6,203 bases of DNA from Caulobacteraceae bacterium. Its GTDB lineage: Bacteria; Pseudomonadota; Alphaproteobacteria; Caulobacterales; Caulobacteraceae. The notes beneath the pieces were generated by a model that was not told the origin of the DNA, did not search any database, and saw only the letters and a program-made list of their open reading frames with translations. Location of the stretch: NCBI GenBank assembly GCA_947452665.1, contig CANGEH010000135.1, positions 1 to 6,203 on the forward strand, given 5' to 3'. A program made the position numbers and the translations under genes. Shown piece after piece: positions 1-6,199 of the stretch (its first letter is position 1; every line of letters begins with the position of its first letter).

Positions 1-1017
1 AACTATATAGAAATGTTGCATAATTCGCTGCTGGTTCGCGCGGCGGGCCTAAAGGACGCGCACCGGGCCTCGGGCCTTGCCCTGTCCTGCGGCAATGGCT
101 TGTCGGTTCTGACCTTGGTTTTCGTGCTCTGGGCCTTTGCCTTGCCGGGCAAGGTCGATTGGCCACTTATCCCGGCCCATCCCTTGTTTGGACTTGATCC
201 GCTCAAGCACGAGACCGACCGGATCGTCGCGCCCATGGCCGCCTTGATCTTTGCCTTCTGGACCATTCCGCTCTTCTTGTTCACCCCCGATGAGCCCAAG
301 ACCGGAAGCAGCCTTATGGAGGCGCTTAAGGGCGGTGCCCGCACCCTAAGGGGCATGCTTGGCACCCTGCGTGGCCATAAGGATGCGGCCATGTTTCTGG
401 GTGCGCGGATGATCTATGTCGATGCCATGACAGCGCTTTTATTGTTCAGCGGCGTCTATGCGGCCGGAGCCATGCATTGGGGCGTGCTGGACATGCTGAT
501 CTATGGCGTGACCTTGAGCATGTTTGCCGTCTATGGCGGCTTTTTTGGCGGCTGGCTTGATGGCCGGTTTGGTCCCAAGCGCGCGGTCCAGATCGAGATT
601 CTTGGCACCATATTGTGCCTGATCGGCCAATTGGGTATGCGGCCAGACCGATTGTTTTATCTGTGGCCATTTGATCCGGCCGCCCATGCCAAGGTCTGGA
701 ACGGGCCGTTTTTCACCACCTTGCCAGAAGTGCTTTATCTGTTCTTAGGCTTTGGCGTGGCTGTGTTTGTCACTGGCTCCTATGCCTCTAGCCGCACACT
801 GTTGACGCGCCTTATTCCGGCCAATCAGACCGGCGCGTTTTTTGGCCTCTATGCCTTGTCGGGCACGGCAACGGTCTGGATGGGTTCAATGATGGTGCAA
901 CTGTTTACCAGCCTGTTTCACTCGCAGCAGGCGGGCCTGATGTCGATTGGCGGCATGATGATGGTTGGGTTTGTCGCGCTTTTGTTCGTCAAGGGTGGCC
1001 AAAGACAGACTGTGTGA
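1..1017 (+). CDS. UMF1-family (Atg22-like) MFS transporter, 5' end cut by window edge
   Basis: This is an inner-membrane transporter of the major facilitator superfamily; its substrate cannot be told from sequence. The frame is open from base 1, and the first ATG (base 13) falls inside a stretch resembling the conserved family core (LHNSLL, then a helix after RASGLALS). The true start therefore lies upstream, and I infer that about 100 or more residues are missing. Counting from the ATG at 13, I see about eight hydrophobic helices near residues 26-46, 71-91, 128-151, 157-180, 192-209, 238-258, 275-300 and 308-327, which fits the last eight of twelve. Family marks are FLGARMIYVDAMTALL (129-144), an MFS motif-A-like loop GGWLDGRFGPKRA (179-191), and SSRTLLTRLIP followed by FFGLYALSG (259-284), typical of UMF1 proteins. 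The gene ends 37 bases before pabB on the same strand, so co-transcription is possible. The family is fairly sure, the function unknown. Confidence 0.85.
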   Translation, partial: NYIEMLHNSLLVRAAGLKDAHRASGLALSCGNGLSVLTLVFVLWAFALPGKVDWPLIPAHPLFGLDPLKHETDRIVAPMAALIFAFWTIPLFLFTPDEPKTGSSLMEALKGGARTLRGMLGTLRGHKDAAMFLGARMIYVDAMTALLLFSGVYAAGAMHWGVLDMLIYGVTLSMFAVYGGFFGGWLDGRFGPKRAVQIEILGTILCLIGQLGMRPDRLFYLWPFDPAAHAKVWNGPFFTTLPEVLYLFLGFGVAVFVTGSYASSRTLLTRLIPANQTGAFFGLYALSGTATVWMGSMMVQLFTSLFHSQQAGLMSIGGMMMVGFVALLFVKGGQRQTV

Positions 1018-1054
1018 TCTAGCCTTGGGCGCAGGGTCGGGTTAAGCCGGGGCC

Positions 1055-2410
1055 ATGCGGCAAAAAACCCTTGAAAAGTGCGGCTGGCGCGATCCGGTTC
1101 AGGTCCTTGCGGGCCTGACCGGGCGTGATCTGGTGGTTGGGCTCTTGTCCGATGGGGTGGGCCAGCGTGGCCGCTGGTCCTATATTGCCGCAGAGCCTTC
1201 CGAGATCTTGCAGATTGCGCCGGGCGATCCACGCGACGCCTTTGCCGCGCTGGATGCTTGTCTTGGTCCAATCGATGCGCCGCAACCTGCCCTCGACCCT
1301 GCCTTACCGCCGTTTCAAGGCGGGCTTGTGGGCCTGGCCAGCTATGAATTGGGCGCACGGGCTGAGCCGGTGGTCTTGCCCCGAGCCGAGCCTTGGCCAG
1401 ATTTGATTTGCGGGCGTTATGACGCTCTGTTGGCTTTTGATCATCATGATCAGGTGGTCTGGGCCATTGGTGTGGGTGCGCAGTCTAGGGCTCTTGCGGC
1501 CAAGGCCGCGGCTTGGCTGGACCTGCCGCCGAGGCCAAGCTTTGAGGCGGTGCTGGCTGCGCCGCTTGTTCCGATTATGAGCGCGGATGCCTATGAGGCC
1601 GCAGTGGCCAAGGTGATTGCCAAGATTGCGGCAGGCGAGATTTTTCAGGCCAATATTGCGCGCGGCTGGCAAGGGCGTCTGGCCAATGGCGCGCATCCGC
1701 TTGACCTGTTGCAACGCTTGAATGTCCAAAGCCCGGCGCCCTTTGCCGGATACATGGGCTTTGGTGAACTGGCGCTTGTCTCCAATTCCCCAGAACGCTT
1801 TCTTCAAATCCAGCCGGGCAATCCAAGGCGCATAGAGGCGCAGCCGATCAAGGGCACGATTGGCCGGGGCGGGGATGAGGTTGAGGATCAGGGCCAGGTC
1901 GAGATCCTGACCCGGAGCCCTAAGGACCGGGCCGAAAACCTAATGATTGTTGATCTGATGCGCAATGATCTGGCTAGGGTTTGCCGTCCGGGCAGTGTCG
2001 CGGTGCCGCACCTGTTTGCGGTTCAGACCTTTGCCAATCTGCATCATCTGGTCTCGACCGTGGTCGGCGAGGCCTTGCCCGATCTTGGTGTCGGCGCGGT
2101 CCTGCGCGCCACCTATCCACCCGGCTCGATCACAGGCGCGCCCAAGGTTCAGGCCATGCAGGTGATTGCGGGTCTTGAGCCGCCGCGCGGCCCCTATTGC
2201 GGTAGCCTGTTTTGGGCGGGCTATGATGGCGGACTGGATTCCAGCGTGCTTATCCGCACCACGGCGTTTGTCCGAGGCCAAGACGGCTGGACCTTCCAGA
2301 CCCATGCCGGAGCCGGCATTGTCGCCGATAGCGATCCGGTGTCAGAGCGGCGCGAGACCCAGACCAAGATCGCGGCCATTGCCCTGGCCCTAAGCGGGGT
2401 CTTGGCATGA
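1055..2410 (+). CDS. pabB: Aminodeoxychorismate synthase component I
   Basis: PabB aminates chorismate to 4-amino-4-deoxychorismate, using ammonia from a PabA glutaminase, in cytoplasmic p-aminobenzoate/folate synthesis. The 451-residue protein has the usual N-terminal half (GRWSYIAAEP, 39-48; GGLVGLASYELG, 89-100) and a full chorismate-binding domain. Visible motifs are GEIFQANIARG (194-204), SNSPERFL (243-250), PIKGT (264-268), SPKDRAENLMIVDLMRNDL (288-306), PPGSITGAPK (355-364) and HAGAGIVADSDP (417-428). PIKGT is decisive: PabB enzymes carry Lys here (Lys266), the residue that attacks chorismate, whereas anthranilate synthase TrpE has Ala (PIAGT). There is no fused amidotransferase or PabC domain. 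An in-frame TAA at 1043-1045 excludes any start further upstream; the ATG has only a weak G-rich ribosome binding site. The stop overlaps the pabC start by four bases, which supports translational coupling. Confidence 0.96.
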   Translation: MRQKTLEKCGWRDPVQVLAGLTGRDLVVGLLSDGVGQRGRWSYIAAEPSEILQIAPGDPRDAFAALDACLGPIDAPQPALDPALPPFQGGLVGLASYELGARAEPVVLPRAEPWPDLICGRYDALLAFDHHDQVVWAIGVGAQSRALAAKAAAWLDLPPRPSFEAVLAAPLVPIMSADAYEAAVAKVIAKIAAGEIFQANIARGWQGRLANGAHPLDLLQRLNVQSPAPFAGYMGFGELALVSNSPERFLQIQPGNPRRIEAQPIKGTIGRGGDEVEDQGQVEILTRSPKDRAENLMIVDLMRNDLARVCRPGSVAVPHLFAVQTFANLHHLVSTVVGEALPDLGVGAVLRATYPPGSITGAPKVQAMQVIAGLEPPRGPYCGSLFWAGYDGGLDSSVLIRTTAFVRGQDGWTFQTHAGAGIVADSDPVSERRETQTKIAAIALALSGVLA

Positions 2411-3204
2411 GCGCGGGTGTGCCCCTAAGCGATCGCGGCCTATTGCTGGGCGATGGCTTGTTTGAAACCTTGCTGGCGCTGGATGGGGTTTTGCAAGACC
2501 CGCTTGAGCATTTGGCGCGCATGGCCAGAGGCTGCGCGGTGCTTGGCCTGCCCTTGCCCGATTCAGAACTGGCCTTAAGCCTGATGCAGGCTGCCATTGC
2601 CGATGCGGGGCTTGAGCGGGGCCGCGCCGCCGTGCGCCTGACCTATACGGCGGGCAGTGGTGGCCGGGGCCTTGTGCGGCCGCAAGACCCATCGCCAAGC
2701 CTGTTTGCCACGGCCGCACCTAGCGCCTTGCCGACGGCCCCCGCGCGGCTTGCCCTAGCTAGGGTACGGCGCAATGCCAGCTCACCGACCGCCCATCATA
2801 AGACCCTAGCCTATCTGGACAATGTCATGGCCCGGCGGGAGGCCCTAGCCGTGGACGCGGACGAGGCGGTGTTGTGCAATACAGACGGTCATCTGGCCTG
2901 CGCCGCCGCCGCCAATCTGTTCTGGATCGAGGGCGGCGTAGTTTTCACCCCTGACCTTGCTTGCGGGGTCCTGCCGGGCTTGGCGCGCGCGCGCGTGCTG
3001 GCGGCGGCGGGCGCGCTTGGCCAGGCCTTGCAGGTCGTCAAGATCGGTCCTGAAGCCCTCGATAGGGCAAAGGCCATCTTCGTGACCAATAGCCTCAATG
3101 GCCTTTGGGTCGCCAGTCACTGGCAGGGCCAGCCGTTGCCGACAGATACCCTCGCCATGCAAATCTTACAGGCCCTGATCGATCAGGTGTCATTGAACGT
3201 TTGA
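2407..3204 (+). CDS. pabC: Class IV aminotransferase-fold protein, probable 4-amino-4-deoxychorismate lyase
   Basis: PabC is a PLP enzyme that splits aminodeoxychorismate into p-aminobenzoate and pyruvate. The 265-residue protein shows the fold-type IV pattern: SDRGLLLGDGLFETL (8-22), GSGGRG (83-88, also present in E. coli PabC), HHKTLAYLDNVMARREA (130-146) with the likely PLP lysine Lys132, DEAVLCNTDG (152-161), AANLFW (168-173), TPDLACGVLPGLAR (181-194) and FVTNSLNGLW (225-234). Overlap with pabB gives the role; on sequence alone a D-amino-acid or branched-chain aminotransferase could not be excluded. Two oddities stand out. The N-terminus starts right at the SDRG motif, without the usual first strand (residues like LNG), yet the ATGA overlap makes this the best start. 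Also, the Glu that in the family contacts the PLP pyridine nitrogen aligns with Cys165 (GHLACAAAAN). The gene is uninterrupted and looks functional. Confidence 0.86.
   Translation: MSAGVPLSDRGLLLGDGLFETLLALDGVLQDPLEHLARMARGCAVLGLPLPDSELALSLMQAAIADAGLERGRAAVRLTYTAGSGGRGLVRPQDPSPSLFATAAPSALPTAPARLALARVRRNASSPTAHHKTLAYLDNVMARREALAVDADEAVLCNTDGHLACAAAANLFWIEGGVVFTPDLACGVLPGLARARVLAAAGALGQALQVVKIGPEALDRAKAIFVTNSLNGLWVASHWQGQPLPTDTLAMQILQALIDQVSLNV
2753..2764. repeat. Perfect 12-bp palindrome CCCTAGCTAGGG inside pabC
   Basis: The twelve bases read identically on both strands and contain two adjacent CTAG tetramers (2755-2758 and 2759-2762). They encode part of the linker before the RVRRNASSP stretch of PabC, so the palindrome could be a by-product of codon choice (CTA leucine codons). 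No second copy is seen in the window. A DNA-binding or restriction site is possible, but nothing here shows it. Confidence 0.6.
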
Positions 3205-3214
3205 CCCCGCATGA

Positions 3215-3242
3215 GCTTGGCTCGCTCACGTCAGGGCCAAGC
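3215..3242 (+). terminator. Stem-loop after pabC, possible weak terminator
   Basis: GCTTGGC at 3215-3221 pairs perfectly with GCCAAGC at 3236-3242. The stem can extend inward by one G-T wobble and one C-G pair, leaving a loop of about ten bases. It lies 11 bases after the pabC stop codon. The downstream bases are only moderately T-rich (CAATCTGTGTTTGT), so it is not a classical intrinsic terminator; it could instead protect the 3' end of the message or be chance. Confidence 0.35.
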
Positions 3243-3319
3243 CAATCTGTGTTTGTATGGGGGTGCGCGTTTGGGCATTGGGGGCTAGACTTGGCGCCCT
3301 GATTTGCGGTTTGGTTTTT

Positions 3320-3323
3320 AAGG
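3320..3323 (+). promoter_or_regulatory. Ribosome binding site deciding the aminopeptidase start
   Basis: AAGG follows a run of T and lies eight bases before the ATG at 3332, but only two bases before the in-frame ATG at 3326. This spacing favours 3332. The much earlier in-frame ATG at 3257 has no purine-rich site ahead of it. Confidence 0.55.
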
Positions 3324-3331
3324 TCATGTCC

Positions 3332-4735
3332 ATGTCTGAGCTCTTGTCTGCCGCGGCCACGGGTCCTGTGATTGCGATACACGCGGTCAGCCAGGCCGAT
3401 TGGCCGCAGTTTTTGAGCGATCATTCGGGCCCCTTGGCGGTTTTTGCGCAGGCTTGCGGCTTTAAGGCCAGGTCTGGCGATGTGCTTTTGGTACCCAGTG
3501 CTGAGGGCCAGATTGAAAGGGTCGTGTTTGGCCTAGGCATGCCCGCATCTGATGCAGCCGCCGCCCGCTGTCTTCGCGCCCTGCCGAGCAAGCTGCCGCC
3601 GGGCCAATATAGTCTAGTGCAAGCCAAGCCAGACCTTGATGCGGCTACTGTGGCCCTGGCCTGGGCCTTGGGCAGTTATGGCTTTGATCGCTATAAGGCC
3701 AGCGCCTCGGGGGCCAAGGCAATGGCCCAGTTGGTCGCCGGTGCAGGCGTCGATCTGGAAGCGATTTTGCAATTGGTAAGGGCGTGTGCGCTGGCCAAGG
3801 ACATGGTCAATACCCCGGCCAATGATATGGGTCCCGCCGAGGTGGAGGCCGCTGCGCGCACGCTCGCCCAACAGTTTGGAGCCGAGATTTCGGTGATCAC
3901 CGGCGATGCCTTGCTGGCGCAAAACTATCCGGCTGTTCATGCCGTGGGCCGGGCGTCTCATGAAAGCCGCGCCTCGCGCATGATTGAGATCGCCTGGGGC
4001 AGGCCAGAACATCCGCTGATCTGCCTGGTCGGCAAGGGGGTGGTGTTTGATACAGGTGGGCTGGATATGAAGCCTTCTGCTGGCATGCGGCTGATGAAAA
4101 AGGATATGGGCGGGGCGGCCCATGCTCTGGCCCTGGGTCAGATGATTATGGGTTCAGGCTTGCCGGTACGGTTAGTGATCCTGACCCCGGTGGTGGAAAA
4201 TGCGATTTCTGGCGATGCCATGCGCCCCGGCGATGTGCTGGCATCGCGCAAGGGCCTGACGATTGAGGTCGGCAATACCGATGCTGAGGGGCGGCTGATC
4301 TTGGCCGATGCCTTGAGCCGGGCCTGTGAGCTTGAGCCTGCCCTAACCATTGATCTGGCGACCCTGACCGGGGCGGCTAGGGTCGCCCTGGGCCCGCAAG
4401 TGATTCCGTTTTTCACGCCCGATGAGGCCCTTGCCCGCGATTTGGCTGAGGCCAGCGAAACCACGGGTGATGCGCTTTGGCGGCTGCCGCTCTGGGCCGG
4501 ATACGAGCCGTCCCTAGACAGCGATATTGCCGATCTAAAGAATGATCCCGATGGCTGGGCCCAGGCCGGGGCCATGACGGCGGCCCTGTTCCTGCAACGC
4601 TTTGCGCCCAAGGGAGCCTGGGTGCATCTGGACATCTATGCCTGGAACCCGCGCAAACAGCCGGGTCATCCGCTGGGCGCCGAGGCCCAAGCCATACTGG
4701 CCCTGTTTGCCATGATCAAGGGGCGTTATGCATGA
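3332..4735 (+). CDS. M17 leucyl aminopeptidase-family metallopeptidase
   Basis: This cytoplasmic two-metal exopeptidase removes N-terminal amino acids from short peptides. From the ATG at 3332 it has 467 residues, slightly short of classical PepA (about 500), with a reduced N-terminal domain as in the PepB-like alphaproteobacterial branch. The active-site set is complete: VGKGVVFDTGG (233-243) supplies Lys235 and Asp240, DMKPSAGMRLMKKDMGG (245-261) supplies Lys247 and Asp258, and the M17 signature NTDAEGRL (315-322) supplies Asp317, Glu319 and Arg321. These match PepA metal ligands and catalytic Lys/Arg. NTPANDMGP (160-168) and the C-terminal DIYAWNP are also family-like. An in-frame ATG at 3257 would add 25 residues with some hydrophobic character, but it lacks a ribosome binding site and precedes the conserved start MSELL, so I reject it. 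The stop overlaps the next start as ATGA. Exact peptide specificity is not readable. Confidence 0.94.
   Translation: MSELLSAAATGPVIAIHAVSQADWPQFLSDHSGPLAVFAQACGFKARSGDVLLVPSAEGQIERVVFGLGMPASDAAAARCLRALPSKLPPGQYSLVQAKPDLDAATVALAWALGSYGFDRYKASASGAKAMAQLVAGAGVDLEAILQLVRACALAKDMVNTPANDMGPAEVEAAARTLAQQFGAEISVITGDALLAQNYPAVHAVGRASHESRASRMIEIAWGRPEHPLICLVGKGVVFDTGGLDMKPSAGMRLMKKDMGGAAHALALGQMIMGSGLPVRLVILTPVVENAISGDAMRPGDVLASRKGLTIEVGNTDAEGRLILADALSRACELEPALTIDLATLTGAARVALGPQVIPFFTPDEALARDLAEASETTGDALWRLPLWAGYEPSLDSDIADLKNDPDGWAQAGAMTAALFLQRFAPKGAWVHLDIYAWNPRKQPGHPLGAEAQAILALFAMIKGRYA
4718..4723 (+). promoter_or_regulatory. Ribosome binding site for the NlpC/P60 gene within the aminopeptidase 3' end
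   Basis: AAGGGG lies eight bases before the ATG at 4732, inside the last codons of the aminopeptidase gene. Together with the ATGA overlap it supports the chosen start and coupled translation. Confidence 0.5.
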
Positions 4736-5589
4736 GTGATCCGCGCCTAACCGCGCGCAAGGGCGGTATTGCCAGTTTGGCGCTGGAGGGCAGGTTGGAC
4801 GCCGATGCCTATCGCGCGCCCTTGGCCATGCAGGTCTCGGCCCCGGTCGCCGCCTTGCGCATAGCCCCCGAAGGCGACGCCGAACAGGCCGACCAGCTGA
4901 TTTTTGGCGAGCCCTTTGACCTGATTGCCGAGGCCGACGGTTTTGGCTGGGGCCAGGCGCGGCGCGATGGCTATGTCGGATATGTGCTTATGGACGCCCT
5001 GTCCGCGCCTGTACTTGCCCCAACCCATCGCGTATCGGCCTTGCGGACCTATGCCTTTAGCGAACCCAGTATCAAGTCGGCGATTGTTGGGCTCTATAGC
5101 CTCAACGGTCTGGTCACGATCGAGGCGCGCGAGGGCCGGTTTGTGAAGGGCGCGCGGTCTGGCTGGTTTATCGATCACCACCTATCTAAGATCGGACAAT
5201 TTGCCGCCGACCCCGTTGCCGTGGCTGAACAGTTTTTGGGCGCGCCCTATCAATGGGGCGGCCGCGAAAGCCTGGGTCTGGATTGTTCAGGTCTGGTGCA
5301 GCAGGCTTTTTACGCCTGCGGTCGCGCCTGCCCGCGCGATACAGACATGCAACAGGATGCCTTTGACCAAGCCGTGACCCCAGCCGATCTGGTGCGCGGC
5401 GATCTGGTGTTCTGGCGCGGTCATGTCGGTCTGATGCGCGATTCGGGGACCCTGATCCATGCCAATGCCCATCATATGATGGTGGCTAGCGAGCCGCTCG
5501 AGGCGGCTATTTTACGCATAGAGGCCGCAGGCAGTGGCCTGCCTACGGCCTATAGGCGTTATCGCACCCCGCTTGGGCAGGGTGATTAA
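4732..5589 (+). CDS. C40 (NlpC/P60) peptidase with N-terminal SH3-like domains
   Basis: Family members cut peptide bonds in bacterial cell-wall peptides, typically between gamma-D-Glu and the diamino acid (dipeptidyl-peptidase VI type). The 285-residue protein starts MSDPRL, as relatives do. It has two bacterial SH3-like segments (about 35-95, with FGEPFDLIAEADGFGWGQ at 58-75; and about 100-150), then the catalytic domain (about 158-278). The triad is visible: Cys185 in LDCSGLVQ, His231 in RGHVGLM and His243 in LIHANAHHM. PRDTDMQQ (201-208) and RGDLVFW (223-229) are also conserved in this branch. There is no signal peptide or membrane segment, so it probably acts in the cytoplasm on imported or recycled peptides rather than on the intact sacculus. 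It overlaps the aminopeptidase gene by four bases and almost touches the opposing cytochrome gene. Family assignment is secure; the substrate is inferred. Confidence 0.94.
   Translation: MSDPRLTARKGGIASLALEGRLDADAYRAPLAMQVSAPVAALRIAPEGDAEQADQLIFGEPFDLIAEADGFGWGQARRDGYVGYVLMDALSAPVLAPTHRVSALRTYAFSEPSIKSAIVGLYSLNGLVTIEAREGRFVKGARSGWFIDHHLSKIGQFAADPVAVAEQFLGAPYQWGGRESLGLDCSGLVQQAFYACGRACPRDTDMQQDAFDQAVTPADLVRGDLVFWRGHVGLMRDSGTLIHANAHHMMVASEPLEAAILRIEAAGSGLPTAYRRYRTPLGQGD
5527..5542 (+). other. GC-rich stem-loop near the 3' end of the NlpC/P60 gene
   Basis: GCAGGC (5527-5532), a four-base AGTG loop and GCCTGC (5537-5542) form a perfect 6-bp stem. GGCC at 5523-5526 and 5547-5550 can add an outer stem across a bulge. 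It is not followed by a T run, so it is not a classical terminator. It lies 47 bases before the stop codon and may simply reflect codon choice. Confidence 0.35.
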
Positions 5590-5593
5590 TCGA

Positions 5594-6199
5594 TCAAGCC
5601 GCTGGCTTAGTGGCCGCCGCTGGTTCAGCAGCCGGTGGCGCAGCTTCTGCTGGCTTTGGTGCGGGGATCGGCAGGGGTGAACCGAGGCTGTGCAGATAGG
5701 CGATCATATTGATGCGGTCTTCAGTCTTTTTCAGACCGACAAAGCTCATCTTGGTGCCCGCAATATATTTTTGCGGCGCGGTCAGGAAGGCATTGACGTG
5801 CTCATAATCCCAGACCGGATTCTTGCCGCCAAACTCAACCATACCGGCCGAATAGGCCATGCCCGCATTGCTACCGGGCTTGCGGCCCAGAACACCATAC
5901 AGGTCGGGGCCGACTATGGTTGGGCCGCCTTGCGCAAAGCTGTGGCAGGAGACGCATTTCTTGGCCACGGCTTCACCCGCTGCAATATCGGCCGTCGGCA
6001 GGACCGTGCCCCAATCGATTGGGGCCTCGACCTTGGCCTCGCCGCCCGCGCCGGTCTCTTCCGCCACGGCAATCTCATAGCCCGCCTTTTCAACCGGCTT
6101 GGTCTCATAGACAATGCTGGTCAATTCACGAAGGCCGACAATGGCCAGGCCGGTCGCCAAAACGGCGCCAGCGATCTTGTTAAACCCCAGGTCGCTCAT
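5594..6199 (-). CDS. Membrane-anchored class I cytochrome c, CycM-like
   Basis: This periplasm-facing electron carrier is probably tethered to the inner membrane and passes electrons between the bc1 complex and a terminal oxidase. The 201-residue protein opens with MSDLGFNKIAG and a single hydrophobic helix (about 8-30) that lacks a clear cleavage site, so it likely stays as an anchor. An acidic linker (41-70) leads to the haem domain: CVSCH (82-86) binds haem with His86 as axial ligand, followed by GPDLYGVLGR (97-106) and YSAGM (116-120), and GTKMSF (148-153) supplies the second ligand Met151. DRINMIAYLHSL (161-172) is the usual last helix. A Pro/Ala-rich tail (about 176-201) ends the protein. 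The ATG lies four bases from the window edge, so its ribosome binding site and promoter are outside. The gene runs towards the NlpC/P60 gene, with stop codons four bases apart. Precise redox partners are inferred from CycM relatives. Confidence 0.95.
   Translation of the reverse strand: MSDLGFNKIAGAVLATGLAIVGLRELTSIVYETKPVEKAGYEIAVAEETGAGGEAKVEAPIDWGTVLPTADIAAGEAVAKKCVSCHSFAQGGPTIVGPDLYGVLGRKPGSNAGMAYSAGMVEFGGKNPVWDYEHVNAFLTAPQKYIAGTKMSFVGLKKTEDRINMIAYLHSLGSPLPIPAPKPAEAAPPAAEPAAATKPAA
5596..5608. terminator. Short stem-loop at the convergent junction, possible weak terminator
   Basis: AAGCC (5596-5600), a GCT loop and GGCTT (5604-5608) form a 5-bp stem overlapping the stop codon of the cytochrome gene, just after the NlpC/P60 stop. 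It is the only symmetrical structure at the junction between the convergent genes and could work for either strand, but it is short and has no T run. Confidence 0.2.

Larger units (their letters stand above)
3205..3331. other. Intergenic spacer between pabC and the M17 aminopeptidase
   Basis: This is the only sizeable gap in the window, about 127 bases if the aminopeptidase starts at 3332. It contains a stem-loop just after pabC, a G-rich patch (GGGGG at 3260 region, GGG, then GGGGG near 3280) and a T-rich run ending in AAGG before the next gene. I could not find a convincing -35/-10 pair, but the gap and stem-loop suggest that transcription of the pab genes ends and a new transcript starts here. 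Confidence 0.5.

Noticed and set aside
13..15. ATG at 13 as the transporter start
   Set aside because: The frame is open to the window edge, the region matches the family core, and there is no ribosome binding site; the protein would lack about four helices.
3..392. Minus-strand open frame of 129 codons opposite the transporter gene
   Set aside because: It is a shadow of the real gene: low-complexity Arg/Ser/Pro composition, no recognisable motif, and it lies wholly antisense to conserved membrane helices.
918..1358. Minus-strand open frame of 146 codons across the transporter/pabB junction
   Set aside because: Its Arg/Pro/His-rich composition is typical of an antisense GC-rich frame, and the opposite strand carries clearly conserved coding sequence.
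1055..2410. Anthranilate synthase TrpE as an alternative for pabB
   Set aside because: The motif is PIKGT with Lys, not PIAGT, and the gene is coupled to a pabC-like gene rather than trp genes.
3259..3284. G-quadruplex in the spacer before the aminopeptidase
   Set aside because: Only three runs of three or more G are present in close succession, so a standard four-run quadruplex is not supported.
4138..4635. Minus-strand open frame of 165 codons opposite the aminopeptidase
   Set aside because: It covers the M17 signature and metal ligands of the plus-strand gene and shows no family motif of its own.
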